Shown piece by piece: positions 9,216 through 19,542 of a stretch of DNA of 64,000 nt. Source of the stretch: Nannochloris sp. 'desiccata' (taxonomy: Eukaryota; Chlorophyta; Trebouxiophyceae; Chlorellales; Chlorellaceae); NCBI GenBank assembly GCA_019044685.2, contig JAGTXX020000012.1, forward strand, positions 1,178,001 through 1,242,000, given 5' to 3'. The translations under genes and the position numbers were made by a program. Positions within the stretch are counted from its first letter, which is position 1. The number at the start of each line of letters is the position of its first letter. The notes beneath the pieces are model-generated. The model worked only from the letters and a program-made list of their open reading frames with translations, was not told the DNA's origin and made no database searches.

Positions 9216-10335
9216 ATGAAGACCAAAGCTGTGGCAGTGAAGCCGCTTGATTCTCTCAACCTAAGAAGCATGTTGGCCACAACACAAGCCGTCCCTAGGG
9301 ATGTTGTCCATCTTACAAAGCATGTGGCAACCCAGCCCCGCACGTTTGAGGAAACTATGTTTCAAATGGAAGACATTGGAATCAGTGCTGCTCACGACGA
9401 CTTGGACGATTTGGAGGTCGATCACGATTATTTCAATCTTTTTATTCCAACACTCTTGAGGCCAGACACCCCCATCGGTACAGCGGTAAGGAAGTGAATT
9501 TATGCTGGCAGATTTGAGTCATTTACCGACACGTCGGACACAACCTAACATTTTCATCTCCCCTTTGCAGCTCCAAAGAAATGCCATTTATTCTACAATA
9601 TCATCCAGGGGATGCCTGCACCGTCTAGTAGACTCCTTCAACCGCATTGGTTACAGCTCTGCTCACATAGTATCCAGTGCTGCTGCAGCGGCCACAAAGA
9701 AGGGCTCTTTCAACTCCCTGCGCCACGAATACATTTCCATCAACCTCGATAATCAAGAGTTTATTGTCGATCCATCATTTAAAGATCATTTTGTAGTGCA
9801 GAACCCTACTACCAGATATGCCGCAATCCTCAATCTCGTTCCAGATACTGTGGTTGTGGCACCCCGTCGGCAGCTGCTGCGAGCCGTTGCTCTCTTGGCA
9901 ACTGAGTTGCAGCGTTGCTTTGAAGCTCGTAAAGTGCCTCTGCCCCCATGGCGCAGGTTGAGTAGCTTGATGTCTAAATGGGTAGCAGCTTCTCAAGTTG
10001 TTGTTACTACCCACAGGGCTGTTGCTGCAATGGCGGCTCTATCTGATGCTCCCGCCCCTGCTATGCCGATCATGAAAACCTCAACTAAGCTTCCAGCTGG
10101 AACCCACGCTGTGGCACATTCCTTCCCCAAAGCTTCTCTTTTTTCTCCTCAATCTATTTTAGAAAGTCAAGGGCGTTTAGAGACTGGATTAAGAGCGAAT
10201 TCAAAAACATATGTTGGTTTCCACACTGGTATAGAAGAGGACGAGTGCTTTTGTTGTGGCTCTAGGAGAAGAATGCTGAAGCGATCTACCCAGCAAGATA
10301 TGACGCGCGTACCTCATAGTGCACCTGCAGCGTAA
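9216..10335 (+). CDS. DUF506 (PDDEXK-like) plant protein
   Basis: Two exons, 9216-9485 and 9571-10335, joined in phase 0 over an 85-nt intron, give 344 residues. The second exon carries the DUF506 pattern: LHRLVDSFNRIGYSSAHI, then HEYISINLDNQEFIVDPSF, FVVQNPTTRYAAIL, LVPDTVVVAPRRQLLRAV and PLPPWRRLSSLMSKW. In plants this is an uncharacterised family placed in the PDDEXK nuclease-like superfamily; catalytic activity has not been shown and I see no clear PD-(D/E)xK triad. The N-terminal exon is acidic (DDLDDLEVDHDYF). A short Cys pair (CFCCG) lies near the C-terminus. The start was chosen as the first ATG in frame after the candidate leader intron. Confidence 0.8.
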
Positions 10336-10693
10336 ATAGTATGATTTGATAGTACTGATGATAATTACGAACCCCCTCCTCGCTCTGCATAAAATAAATT
10401 TAAATTAGAGCGTTGGAGATTTTGATTTTGAAAAGAAATACGATATTTTGTTATTTGATGAATGCTGCGATATTTTATTAATTAAATCTGCATATATTGA
10501 CCTTTATGAGCTTTGTGTCTCTGTGTACATTTAATAAGTATTAGCGACAAGAAAGTAGGGAGCTTTGGTGCATTCAATGCACTGCATTGCGACGACGTTG
10601 CGGTTTGTGTGCTGTGCCCGGCCAAATATTGCTGAAACAAATTGAGAATTATAAAAGCTTCTTTCGCTTCAACTGCTGCATTTTTTATCAACT
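10336..10693. other. Spacer between the DUF506 and coiled-coil genes
   Basis: 358 AT-rich bases with an AATAAA-like signal near 10390. No gene or RNA is visible. Confidence 0.6.
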
Positions 10694-12028
10694 ATGAGTG
10701 CATCTACTTCCACAGGCAATGGTGCCCCCACTCCTGATGCCCTTCGCCTCACAAGACTAGATCGGATAATCGATGCTGTTGGGGAGCACCAACTTAGTAT
10801 CAGGCAACACGTAAGTGCGATCTGGCTGCTTTCTTGAGACCATAAAATTGTTAGCTAATTTTCCAATGTGTTTGCAGGGTGTCTCTGTCACGGACCTGTC
10901 CCAGCGTTTGAAAAATGTCGAGACGAGAATGCAAACTGACTTTGACAGCTTGGTGTGTTTAAAGGTATGAAAGCTAGGAAACGATGCATTAATTATATCT
11001 TGAGATGTCCTCTGGTGTCTCTTACGTTGTTTTAGAAAATTTAGTGATCTGCTTTTCTGATCTCGCTTTCAACTTTTTTCTCGCTCTCCCAGGAAGTTGA
11101 TATTTCAGGGCAGCTTGCCGCCCTTCATTCTACCATTGAGAAAATGCAGCGACAAGCTAATACCAGGGCTAGAGAACAAGAAGACGCTCGCGCAGCCCAA
11201 GAATTAAGATTGCAGCAACTAGAACAGCACCACGCTGCAACCACGGCATCTCTTCGGCACTTGGAACAACAAGTTGACGATTCAATAGCCCAGCAAGAAG
11301 CAGATCTGGATGAATTAAGGCAAACGTTGCGGGAAATGATGTCACAGACTGTTAGCCGTATAGCAGACCAGTTTGATGCAGTGCAGGCCTCTCTAGAAGA
11401 AGAAGCCACCAATCGGGCAACCGACCGAGCCGAACAACAAAACGCAGTCAAAACCTTGCACGAGGCCGTCGTTGAAACTCGTATCTGGACAGAAGCACAT
11501 GCAAATTCACTGCATAGCGAAGTTTCTGAACTGATCCGTGCTGAAACGCAAGCTGCAGCAGCTCAAGCAGCGGAACACGCAGCAACATTGTCAGAACTAG
11601 CTCGAAGACAAATTGCATTTGAAACTACAGGAGAAGCTCAGGCTGATCGTCTTTCTTCCTTGGAACAAGCTCACGCTGCTGCAGAAATTAGAGAAGCTAA
11701 AGGGTCCCAAATGATCCAAGAAGCGCTGACAGTGTGGCAACAGGCTATGGATGAAAAGCTCAATGGTGCTTCAAGTAAATTTGATGAATATAAAAATTAT
11801 GTGCGGAGATTACGTCATGAAATGCGCGAAATGAAGGAAGAAAGTGATTTGACACATGCTGCGTTGGTGGATGCATTGGCGAGGGAGTTGCAGGGGTTGG
11901 GGAATGGAGTGGCGTTGCTGCAGAATGATGCTGCTGGTTTATTAGGGCAGTTGCGAAAAAGTAATTTTCAAGGGGGCGATAAAACTGTGCAACTTGAAGT
12001 GTCCTCTTCGTCAACTCAATGCACGTAA
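10694..12028 (+). CDS. Long coiled-coil protein of unknown role
   Basis: Three exons, 10694-10810, 10878-10964 and 11093-12028, all in phase 0, give 379 residues. Almost all of exon 3 is predicted coiled coil: high Glu, Gln, Ala, Leu and Arg, with heptad-like spacing in stretches such as LRHLEQQVDDSIAQQEADL and RIADQFDAVQASLEEEATNR. There is no proline within the rod, and both ends are polar. The overall design (short head, one long rod, about 380 residues) recalls SF-assemblins of flagellar roots, but I cannot confirm that by eye; any rod-like cytoskeletal or golgin-like protein would look similar. The first two introns are strong GT-AG (GTAAGT, GTATGA donors). Confidence 0.7.
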
Positions 12029-12170
12029 TATATTCTACGATTGTACTCCATTGACATATGTACACCAGCCTAGCTTTCTGATGTAAAGATAACAAAAATA
12101 TTTGCACCAAAAAGATAGGGAAGAAGAAACAAATTAAGATAACTTGATGGAAAACACAGAATTTTTGCCT

Positions 12171-12210
12171 CTTCTCTTCTCTTCTCTTCTCTTCTCTTCT
12201 CTTCTCTTCT
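12171..12210. repeat. CTTCT pentanucleotide microsatellite
   Basis: Eight exact tandem copies of CTTCT, extended by CT-rich sequence to about 12230, in the convergent spacer between the coiled-coil and ascorbate peroxidase genes. Read on the minus strand it is a purine tract in the region just after the peroxidase stop codon. Confidence 0.95.
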
Positions 12211-12272
12211 TTCTCTCTCTCCGCCCTTCTCTCGACTAGTATAAAACAAAACTCCATTGTACTACATTATAT

Positions 12273-13264
12273 TTAAGCCCACTTCACACCTAATTCAGAT
12301 AATTTCAAGTGACTTTCAACATACTCGTTAAAAAAGTCTTCTTGACTGGCAGCATATTTCTCAGCAAAAGGCCTGAAACCCTCATCCTCAAACAGCGCTG
12401 CATCAGTAGGAAGAACCAATAACTCCTCATCTTTTTGTTCTTTAATATCGGTGAAATAGCTGTTATCAAATTGAAGCCATTCTACAGTCCAAGAAGAGCC
12501 TCCTGGATTGCCGGGGCCATTCGCGGTGTACTTGGTGGATGCCTTGCCAAAGCCGGAACGTTCAGGACGAGCGCGCCCGAGGGTATGCGCTCCGCTGAGA
12601 GCAACGATATCTTTGTCGGTTAAACCCATGCGGTAAAAGACAGCGCGTAAATGGGCAGCTGGGGAGGCGGCACGATCAGGAAAAGGGGCAGCTGCCGCCT
12701 GAGGAAAAATAAAGAGGTCGGAAAAATTAGTATTTACCTTAAGAATTTAATTAAAACAAGCTAACCTTGGCGTATACTTACAGGAAGGCGGCCATCAGGG
12801 GTACAGTCTTCTTTACTTTGAGCATCCAATCGCCCGAGCTTGAGAGGAATGTGAGGCCCACCAGCATGCTCAATAGCAACAGCAGAAGAGAGCTGTATCA
12901 AATCAGCCCACGACATCTCTGGGACCTCATCTTTGATAGGGTTCAACAAGTTCAAAGCGACATCAAGACCGTTGTTGGCGCCATAGCCCAGCTCAGGTTT
13001 GAAACGAATGGAGGCGGTCGCGCCTCCGGGTTTGGGCCATGGCTGATCTTTGGCGTCAGCACTGTAGCTTCCGCTATCATGCCAGGCCAATCGGATCATA
13101 ATAGGATTACAACGAGTCGAATCCATCAATTTAGTGAGTGCTTGGCGAGCTTTCTGTCCATCTTGGGTGGATGCTGCATTCACGACCAACGTTTTTGCAC
13201 GGGAAAGCCTCTTCTTCGACAAGCAAGATCCGGTCATAGAAGTTTTAAAGCAAGAAGTTTGCAT
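12273..13264 (-). CDS. Ascorbate peroxidase, stromal type
   Basis: Two exons, 13264-12782 and 12698-12273, joined in phase 0 over an 83-nt intron, give 302 residues. The enzyme reduces H2O2 with ascorbate using haem. Class I peroxidase residues are visible: distal Arg58, Trp61 and His62 in [10 protein letters not shown], the [10 protein letters not shown] stretch, and proximal His199 in [17 protein letters not shown]. The N-terminal ~30 residues are basic, Ser/Thr-rich and lack acids, like a plastid transit peptide. There is no C-terminal membrane helix, so a soluble stromal form is inferred rather than a thylakoid-bound one. A further in-frame ATG at 13348 would add 28 hydrophobic residues; I prefer 13264 because it directly starts the transit-like region. 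Confidence 0.92.
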
Positions 13265-13708
13265 GCTTGATGGTTTAGTTTGATGCAGGAGAAGGTTCAG
13301 TTCTAATATCTTGGTTTGCAAAAATAATTTATCTACGACAAGATGCAACAGTTAACTGGAAAATGCAGCAAAGTGGAAGCGAAATCAGATAATAGTAGTA
13401 TAATACGATGTACTTGGTCTTAATTCCAAATTTCTTATCGCCCTCAAAAGCTGATTTTATGATGATGTAAACCCTAATCAGCATACCGCTCACAGCGTGC
13501 TGTTTGTGTGGAATGCTGAGGGAAGACTTTAACCAGAGTTGTTACAATAACAGTTGTGGGAATAGATTTCGACGCTGCGTTTATTAAAAACAACGCTATC
13601 TAAAAATGGTACAAACAATCCTTAGTTAGCAGGAAAGAAGGAAAAAGCAAGAAATGATTATAAGACGGAACAAAGAAAAAGAACTGCCAACACACAAACG
13701 AAATTCTT
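13265..13708. other. Spacer between carA and the peroxidase gene
   Basis: 444 AT-rich bases holding the 3' end of carA and the 5' region of the peroxidase gene, which both read on the minus strand. I see no RNA gene or repeat. Confidence 0.6.
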
Positions 13709-15333
13709 TTAAGCAGACACAGCTTCCCTCTCTGCAGCCATCATATCCACGTACTGCTGGAAGCAAATATCAGCATCATGAGGTCCAGGAGACGCTTCAG
13801 GATGGTATTGAATTGTCATCACTTTCCTAGAAGGCGCCAACAGTCCAGCGCAAGTGCCATCATTCAGATTAATATGAGATACCTCCACATCAGCAGGGAG
13901 AGTATCAGGATCAACAGCAAAGTTATGATTCTGCGCCGAGATTTCAATACGTCCAGTAGGATTGAAACGAATAGGGTGGTTCCCTCCATGATGACCAAAT
14001 GGTAACTTGAATGTTTTTGCGCCTAGAGCTTGACCAAGAACTTGATGCCCCATGCAAATACCAAAGACAGGCTTCTTTCCAAGAATAGACTTGGCGTTAT
14101 CAACAGCATAAGGGACAGCGGAAGGATCGCCAGGGCCGTTCGAGAAGAACACCCCATCAGGGTTCATTGCCAGCACCTTTTCTGCTGGGTAATCAGCAGG
14201 TACAACTGTAATTTTGCATCCAAATGATGCCAATCTGCGCAAAATATTGTGTTTAATACCGAAATCGTAGGCTACAACGAAGAAAGGCTTGCCATTAGAG
14301 GCAGACTTCGCATCAGCAACAAATTCCCACTCCTCTCCTGTGGGGTCTTTCCATTCATAAGGCTCTGTGCAGGTAACCTCTTTAATTAAATCTTTACCCA
14401 CAATAGTCCAAGATTTGGTCATTTCAATGAGTTGTTCATCAGACTTGCTCTGGTCAGTGGTGATGACACCGTTTAAGCAACCAGTCACTCGAAGACGACG
14501 GGTGATCGCTCTGGTATCCACGTCGGCAATGCCCATTACTTTTTGTTGCTTAAGGTATGCGTCCAAAGTCATTGCAGAGCGGTAGTTGGAGACTTTAAGG
14601 GAAAGATCGCGGACGATAACGCCGCCTAAATGGCACTGTGTGCTCTCCATATCTTCCAAGTTAATACCAACGTTGCCAATGTGAGGGTAGGTGAAGACAA
14701 CAAATTGGCCCTTGTAACTAGGATCAGTAAGGATTTCTTGATATCCGGTTAAAGATGTGTTGAATACACACTCGCCAACTGTTTAGCCATGGTTAAAAAG
14801 GGAATAGGAGTTGAGTTCAAATACAGTAATATTATCGGTGGAAGTTTTGAAATCTGAAAGAAAATTGCCTATTTAATTTTGTCGGCGGTAAGGAATGGAT
14901 GCAGAACTGCAATGCGGCGTCTAAGATACCCTTACCTTCTGATCCAGTGTGGCCAAAAGCAGTTCCGTGCCAAACAGAGCCATCCTCCAACACAAGTCTG
15001 CAAAAGGGCAAGCGAGGGCACGGATGAATAGGGCTATTTTATGAGTTCGCTGAACCAATTGGCTGATAGAACGGGTTCGCGTGATTTTTATGAAGTCGTT
15101 TAACCTTACCTTGCTGGGGGCTTGTTATCCCAGGGGGCGTTGTGCTTAACAGAATTCAAAGTAATCAAATCCCTTTTTGCAAGGATTTGCCTGCTAGGAA
15201 ATGCAGGTTTGGCTCTTAAGTTCAATCCACTAAAGCTGGTTTTACCCATGCGGGATGCGCCGCTGCTGGCATTGTGTACTCTAGGCCCTAGGGCAACAAT
15301 GTTTGCAGCATGCAATTGCTTGGCCAGTGCCAT
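13709..15333 (-). CDS. carA: Carbamoyl-phosphate synthase small (glutaminase) subunit, plastid
   Basis: Three exons, 15333-15110, 14997-14936 and 14778-13709, give 451 residues. The joins restore the conserved N-terminal domain: LVLEDGSVWHGTAFG, then GSEVGECVFNTSLTGYQEI, LTDPSYKGQFVVFTYPHIGN. The 62-nt middle exon is confirmed by this register. The glutamine amidotransferase domain has the nucleophile Cys in VFGICMGHQVLGQALG (about residue 335) and the His/Glu pair in IQYHPEASPGPHD. It supplies ammonia from glutamine to the large subunit for arginine and pyrimidine synthesis. The first ~75 residues are basic and Ala/Ser-rich, as for a plastid transit peptide. It diverges from the E2 gene over a 521-base spacer. 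Confidence 0.95.
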
Positions 15334-15854
15334 TGCGACAAATGAGGCAAGCTATGCGTATATTGAGTAGTATGTAATATAGAAGTATGATTCCGAACGG
15401 AGATCGGAATGATTTTATGCTACCATTGCCATCGACCTAGCCTGCTGCGCTTCAAATATTCGTGATGACCTTGCTGGCCTCGACTATTTTACTATGATCG
15501 GCGTGATTGGCATATTCCCAACATAAAACAACGCCCATTTAACGAATCCTCGAGGTGCCAAGGCCTGAACACCACTCATCACATCCAGGTAAGACCTTGG
15601 AAATAATTTTCATGAAAAGGGTTGGGGTTATCCTGCTTAACAGCATCTGGCATGCAAAGCATGGCAACATGCGTCATTAATGGTATATATGGTCGCTATG
15701 GCTGTTGGCATTATGCTGCCAAACGGTGTTCATCTTTTTTGAATGTTTTTACACCTTATTTAGTCTTATTTTATCTCTTCCCTTACTCAACACAGATCCA
15801 TCCAACCTCTAGAACAACGCTATAAACACATATATACATATAGGATTGGATTAG
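15334..15854. other. Divergent spacer between carA and the E2 gene
   Basis: 521 bases that serve as promoter region for two metabolic genes. A strong donor-like CAG|GTAAGA at about 15592 and a pyrimidine-rich tract ending in AACACAG near 15796 could mark a 5' UTR intron of the E2 gene. That is speculative. AT-rich ATATATACATATA lies just before the E2 start. Confidence 0.4.
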
Positions 15855-17735
15855 ATGACTGGGACACGCAGGGTACCCAGCCTTGCTCTACGCATGTTGT
15901 GCAGCTCCTGGAGCGGCCCCGTCGCTGCCTCTACACGTACAGCTGCTTCAAAAGCGTACAGCAGCCTTGCTACTGGCCAGCAACACGCAGTAACATGTAC
16001 TGCATCTAGTAAATTTACCTTCCCTAATACTAGACTAGGAGGTCTTGGTTCTATTAGGTCTTATGCTGCTGCATCAGACCTCCCGGCACACCAAGAATTA
16101 AACATGCCTGCTCTCTCTCCTACCATGTCTCAAGGCAATATCATCTCCTGGAAGAAAACCGAAGGTGATTCTATCCAACCTGGTGATATTTACTGCGAAG
16201 TAGAGACCGATAAAGCAACAATCGAGTGGGAGGCACAGGAAGAAGGATTTCTGGCGAAAATCTTAAAGCCTGCAGGCAGTAGTAATATCGATGTAGGTGT
16301 CCCTGTAGCTGTGATTGTTGAAGAAGAAGGAGATGTTGCTGCGTTTAAGGATTATACCCCTGGAAGCGCTCCTGCAACGGAGGCAACAAGCTCACCTGCT
16401 GCCTCCTCTGCAGCTCCCACCCCCCCTGCTTCGGCTGGTGGTTCTTCCTTCCCTGCTCACGAGATCCTATCCATGCCTGCGTTATCCCCTACCATGACCA
16501 TGGGAAATATCATTGCATGGCGCAAGAAAGCAGGAGATGAGGTAGCTGCTGGAGATATCATTGCCGAAGTTGAAACTGATAAAGCAACAATTGAGTGGGA
16601 AGCGCAAGAGGACGGTGTGGTTGCTAAACTTTTAGTGCCTGAAGGATCTAATGGAATCGATGTAGGATCTCCTGTATTAGTGATGGTGGATGATAAAGAC
16701 AGTGTAGCTGCCTTTGAAGGGTTTACTGCTGGAGATGCTGGAGGTGCCCCGGCTGCCGCTCCAGCTGCCCCCAAGGTTGAAGCTGCTGCCTCTAAACCTG
16801 CTCCCGCAGCAGCAGAAACCAAACCTAAAACAACAGCAGCAGCACCTGCGGCTGCTGCTCCTGGTGCTCGCATTATTGCCAGCCCTTACGCAAAGAAGCT
16901 GGCATCAGAAGCCGGTGTCAGCTTAGCTGGCGTTGGTGGAAGTGGCCCTAAAGGTCGTATCGTCGCTGCTGATGTTCAAAACTTGGTTGCTTCTGGCGGT
17001 GCTAGACCTGAAGTTTCTACTGGTGCCGCTCCTATCTCTGCCTATACTGATATTGAAGCTTCACAGATTCGAAAAATCACCGCTCGGCGGTTGTTAGAAT
17101 CAAAACAGAATATTCCTCATTATTATCTCACAGTTTCCTGCCGTATCGACCGCTTATCCACTGTCCGTGCATCATTGAATGCCACGTTGGCGTCTACTTC
17201 CGGTGGAAAGCTCAGTATGAACGATTTCGTGGTCAAAGCGAGTGCCTTGGCATTGAAGGCGGTACCAGAAGTCAACGCATCATGGCACGGAGATTTCATT
17301 AGGCAATACCATTCCATTGACTGCTCAATTGCAGTACAAACCCCTGCTGGATTAATGGTGCCCATTCTCAGAAACGCTGACCGTAAAGGCCTTGCTGCAA
17401 TTTCCAGTGAAGTACGGGATCTTGCAAGTCGGGCGAAAGATGGCAAGCTAGCTCCCGAAGAGTTTACTGGCGGCACGTTTACCGTTTCTAATTTAGGAAT
17501 GTTTGGAGTCAGCCAATTTGCAGCTATTGTCAACCCCCCACAAGCGTGTATCCTCGCTGTGGGCAGCGCTGAAAAGAAGGTTGTACCTTCAGCTGATGGT
17601 ACAAATTTTGAAGAGGGTACTTTTATGAATGTGACCTTGAGTTGTGATCATAGAGTAGTTGATGGGGCTGTTGGTGCACAGTGGTTGAAGGCCTTCAAGG
17701 GATACATGGAGGATCCTGCTAGCATGCTGTTGTAA
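15855..17735 (+). CDS. Pyruvate dehydrogenase E2, dihydrolipoamide acetyltransferase, mitochondrial type
   Basis: An intronless gene of 626 residues. Order: a ~75-residue presequence rich in Arg/Ser/Ala; lipoyl domain 1 with the lipoylated Lys in ETDKATIEWE (near residue 118); a Pro/Ala linker; lipoyl domain 2 with the same motif (near 239); a second Ala/Pro linker; the peripheral subunit-binding domain (IIASPYAKKLASEAGVSL, about 340-378); and the acetyltransferase core ending with the catalytic DHRVVDG near residue 597. It transfers acetyl groups from E1 to CoA. Two lipoyl domains are typical of mitochondrial E2 in animals and plants, while plastid E2 usually has one, so the mitochondrion is inferred. 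The two lipoyl motifs are nearly identical. Confidence 0.94.
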   Translation: MTGTRRVPSLALRMLCSSWSGPVAASTRTAASKAYSSLATGQQHAVTCTASSKFTFPNTRLGGLGSIRSYAAASDLPAHQELNMPALSPTMSQGNIISWKKTEGDSIQPGDIYCEVETDKATIEWEAQEEGFLAKILKPAGSSNIDVGVPVAVIVEEEGDVAAFKDYTPGSAPATEATSSPAASSAAPTPPASAGGSSFPAHEILSMPALSPTMTMGNIIAWRKKAGDEVAAGDIIAEVETDKATIEWEAQEDGVVAKLLVPEGSNGIDVGSPVLVMVDDKDSVAAFEGFTAGDAGGAPAAAPAAPKVEAAASKPAPAAAETKPKTTAAAPAAAAPGARIIASPYAKKLASEAGVSLAGVGGSGPKGRIVAADVQNLVASGGARPEVSTGAAPISAYTDIEASQIRKITARRLLESKQNIPHYYLTVSCRIDRLSTVRASLNATLASTSGGKLSMNDFVVKASALALKAVPEVNASWHGDFIRQYHSIDCSIAVQTPAGLMVPILRNADRKGLAAISSEVRDLASRAKDGKLAPEEFTGGTFTVSNLGMFGVSQFAAIVNPPQACILAVGSAEKKVVPSADGTNFEEGTFMNVTLSCDHRVVDGAVGAQWLKAFKGYMEDPASMLL

Positions 17736-18290
17736 CGATATTTTTTTTTTTGGTCATATCGGTGGAGTCAAAAACTGTGTTCTGTCTCTTTCTATGTAGT
17801 TAGTTGTTCTGCTACTGGCTAGTTTTACTTTTGTAAACGCTAAAACTATATTGCATTTGAAGCTTGCCAAAGAACATACGTCAGCCAATGTTATTAAGGT
17901 ATCCTCCTTTTTATAGCAGAAGCCGTAATCGTTTTTAAACCGTTGAACGGGCCCCCAAACGTTCAAACCCTACAGTTTTGAAGGATGCGTTCAACGGTTT
18001 ATTTAAATTATTTAGGCCTTATGGGCACTCCTCAGATGCTGATGGACAAAAAATAACTCTTGGGTGTGTTCGCATTACTATTCTTATGATTTGAAATATA
18101 ACGTGGTTTTCTAAGTTAAGTCAAGGTCAGCACAGAGCTGTAGTTTTAGCCACGTGTCAAAAGGCAACTCGGAAGTTCTTGAAAAGTCTATGGTGGAGAT
18201 GTCTTTCATTTATCTCACAGAATGAGATGTCTTTACATGGAGGTAAGCAAATATGAATCTGACAATGTAAATATGAATCTCGACTAGCTT
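17736..18290. other. Convergent spacer between the E2 and glucuronokinase genes
   Basis: 555 bases downstream of both genes. It contains a perfect 14-base inverted repeat (17936-17949 and 17988-18001, annotated separately). It also has short direct repeats: GAGATGTCTTT at 18196 and 18224, and AAATATGAATCT at 18249 and 18269. No gene is visible. Confidence 0.6.
17936..18001. repeat. 14-base inverted repeat with nested half-sites
   Basis: TAAACCGTTGAACG at 17936-17949 is exactly complementary to CGTTCAACGGTTTA at 17988-18001, with 38 bases between. Inside the spacer, CGTTCAAA and GTTTTGAA add a weaker inner pairing. It could be a hairpin in overlapping 3' ends, or the ends of a very small element; no target-site duplication was identified. 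Confidence 0.75.
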
Positions 18291-19367
18291 TTAAATAACA
18301 TGATACACAGGTCCTACACGAACAGGCACACAAACAAAACCTGCCTCCCAGGAAGCTTCTTCAAGTTTTTCTTTTTGCTCTTTATCTAGTGGCAAAGCGA
18401 CTACTGCACCTCCACTGCCAGTAAACTTGGCTGCGACACCTGCCGAGTCAGCTAGTTCTATCATTCTCAGACTTTCTTTGCCTAGAGCAGCTTCCCCAAA
18501 CATCGATTTTCGAAGTTGAAAATTACGTTTCATTAGAACAGCCAATTTTTGCAAGTCTTCATTTTCTAGTGCAGTGATGCCCTGAGGCACCAAATCTGCA
18601 ACTTCTTTCATTTGGGCATGCAGACTAGAGACTTCAAGGGCCCATTTCTCTTTGAATTGCGAGTGGACAGAGCCAGAATCTTTTCCGGGGGCTTCATGCG
18701 GGTTGTAAATTAGAATGAGCGGGGGTGACGAGGGAAGCAACCCAGGATCTAATGATTTACATAGAGGAAAGGAAGATGCAAATTCACTAAAATTCATGCT
18801 CACAAGGCCTCCATACACTTGGATAACCCGGTCTTGCAGTCCTGCAGTGATCCCCAATGCTTCCTCTGCAGCCAGGACAAGCCCCGGGCGGTGATTGACG
18901 GGAAGCTGTTCTTCTGAAATTTTGTAAAAAGCGAGTAAACAGTTGAGCGCTGCACATGCTATAGCTGAAGAGCCACTTAGGCCACGCTGTCTTGGTATAT
19001 TGATGGAATAGGAGAGAGTAAATTTTAACGTAGGGTCGAGAGGGATGACATGCTCAGAGCAATACTTTAAAAACTGTCGCGTCATCGACATCAGAAGACG
19101 CACTCCTCCATTATATCCATGACCATCTATGTGTGATCTAAAGCTAGTAATGTCAGTAAATTGGGTTGGGTCGCCTTCTGGGTTTAGTTCAAAAGTGATC
19201 TTGGAAGCCGGTTTGATGATTACTTCTGCCCAAAAGTTTTGAAGGCTGAGAGATAGACACCGGCCATTGTAGCCATCAGATGGATTGCCAAGAAGACCTA
19301 TTCTTGAATAGACCCGACTACGGAAGGCTTCGTTCCCTAGGGATTCCACTGCAGGCGTCGTCTGCAT
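18291..19367 (-). CDS. Glucuronokinase (GHMP kinase family)
   Basis: An intronless gene of 358 residues. Glucuronokinase phosphorylates D-glucuronic acid to glucuronate 1-phosphate, feeding UDP-glucuronate for cell-wall polymers by the inositol oxygenation route. The plant-type N-terminus (SRIGLLGNPSDGYNGRCLS) contains the substrate-side GHMP motif 1. The ATP loop is PRQRGLSGSSAIACAALN near residue 125, followed by EEALGITAGLQDRVIQVYGG. The C-terminal GHMP motif 3 is AKFTGSGGAVVAL. The whole length fits the plant family. No transit peptide is evident, so a cytosolic site is inferred. It could be confused with related sugar or galactokinases, but the N-terminal motif favours glucuronokinase. 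Confidence 0.88.
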   Translation of the reverse strand: MQTTPAVESLGNEAFRSRVYSRIGLLGNPSDGYNGRCLSLSLQNFWAEVIIKPASKITFELNPEGDPTQFTDITSFRSHIDGHGYNGGVRLLMSMTRQFLKYCSEHVIPLDPTLKFTLSYSINIPRQRGLSGSSAIACAALNCLLAFYKISEEQLPVNHRPGLVLAAEEALGITAGLQDRVIQVYGGLVSMNFSEFASSFPLCKSLDPGLLPSSPPLILIYNPHEAPGKDSGSVHSQFKEKWALEVSSLHAQMKEVADLVPQGITALENEDLQKLAVLMKRNFQLRKSMFGEAALGKESLRMIELADSAGVAAKFTGSGGAVVALPLDKEQKEKLEEASWEAGFVCVPVRVGPVYHVI

Positions 19368-19542
19368 CTCGATCAGAGATTTAATCGGTGCTATTTCTTA
19401 TTCATGAACAAGTTTCTTTTCCTTTCTAGACTTACAATCAAGTTCATTCTAATTAATTTAGTTGTATGGAAGATATGCTATCGAATATATTTTCAAGTCT
19501 CAAGTGAAAATAATCACAGTTTTCTAAAAGAAAGAAAGAAAA

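Noticed and set aside
15592..15797. Possible 5' UTR intron of the E2 gene
   Set aside because: Good donor-like site but the acceptor is uncertain and there is no coding phase to check.
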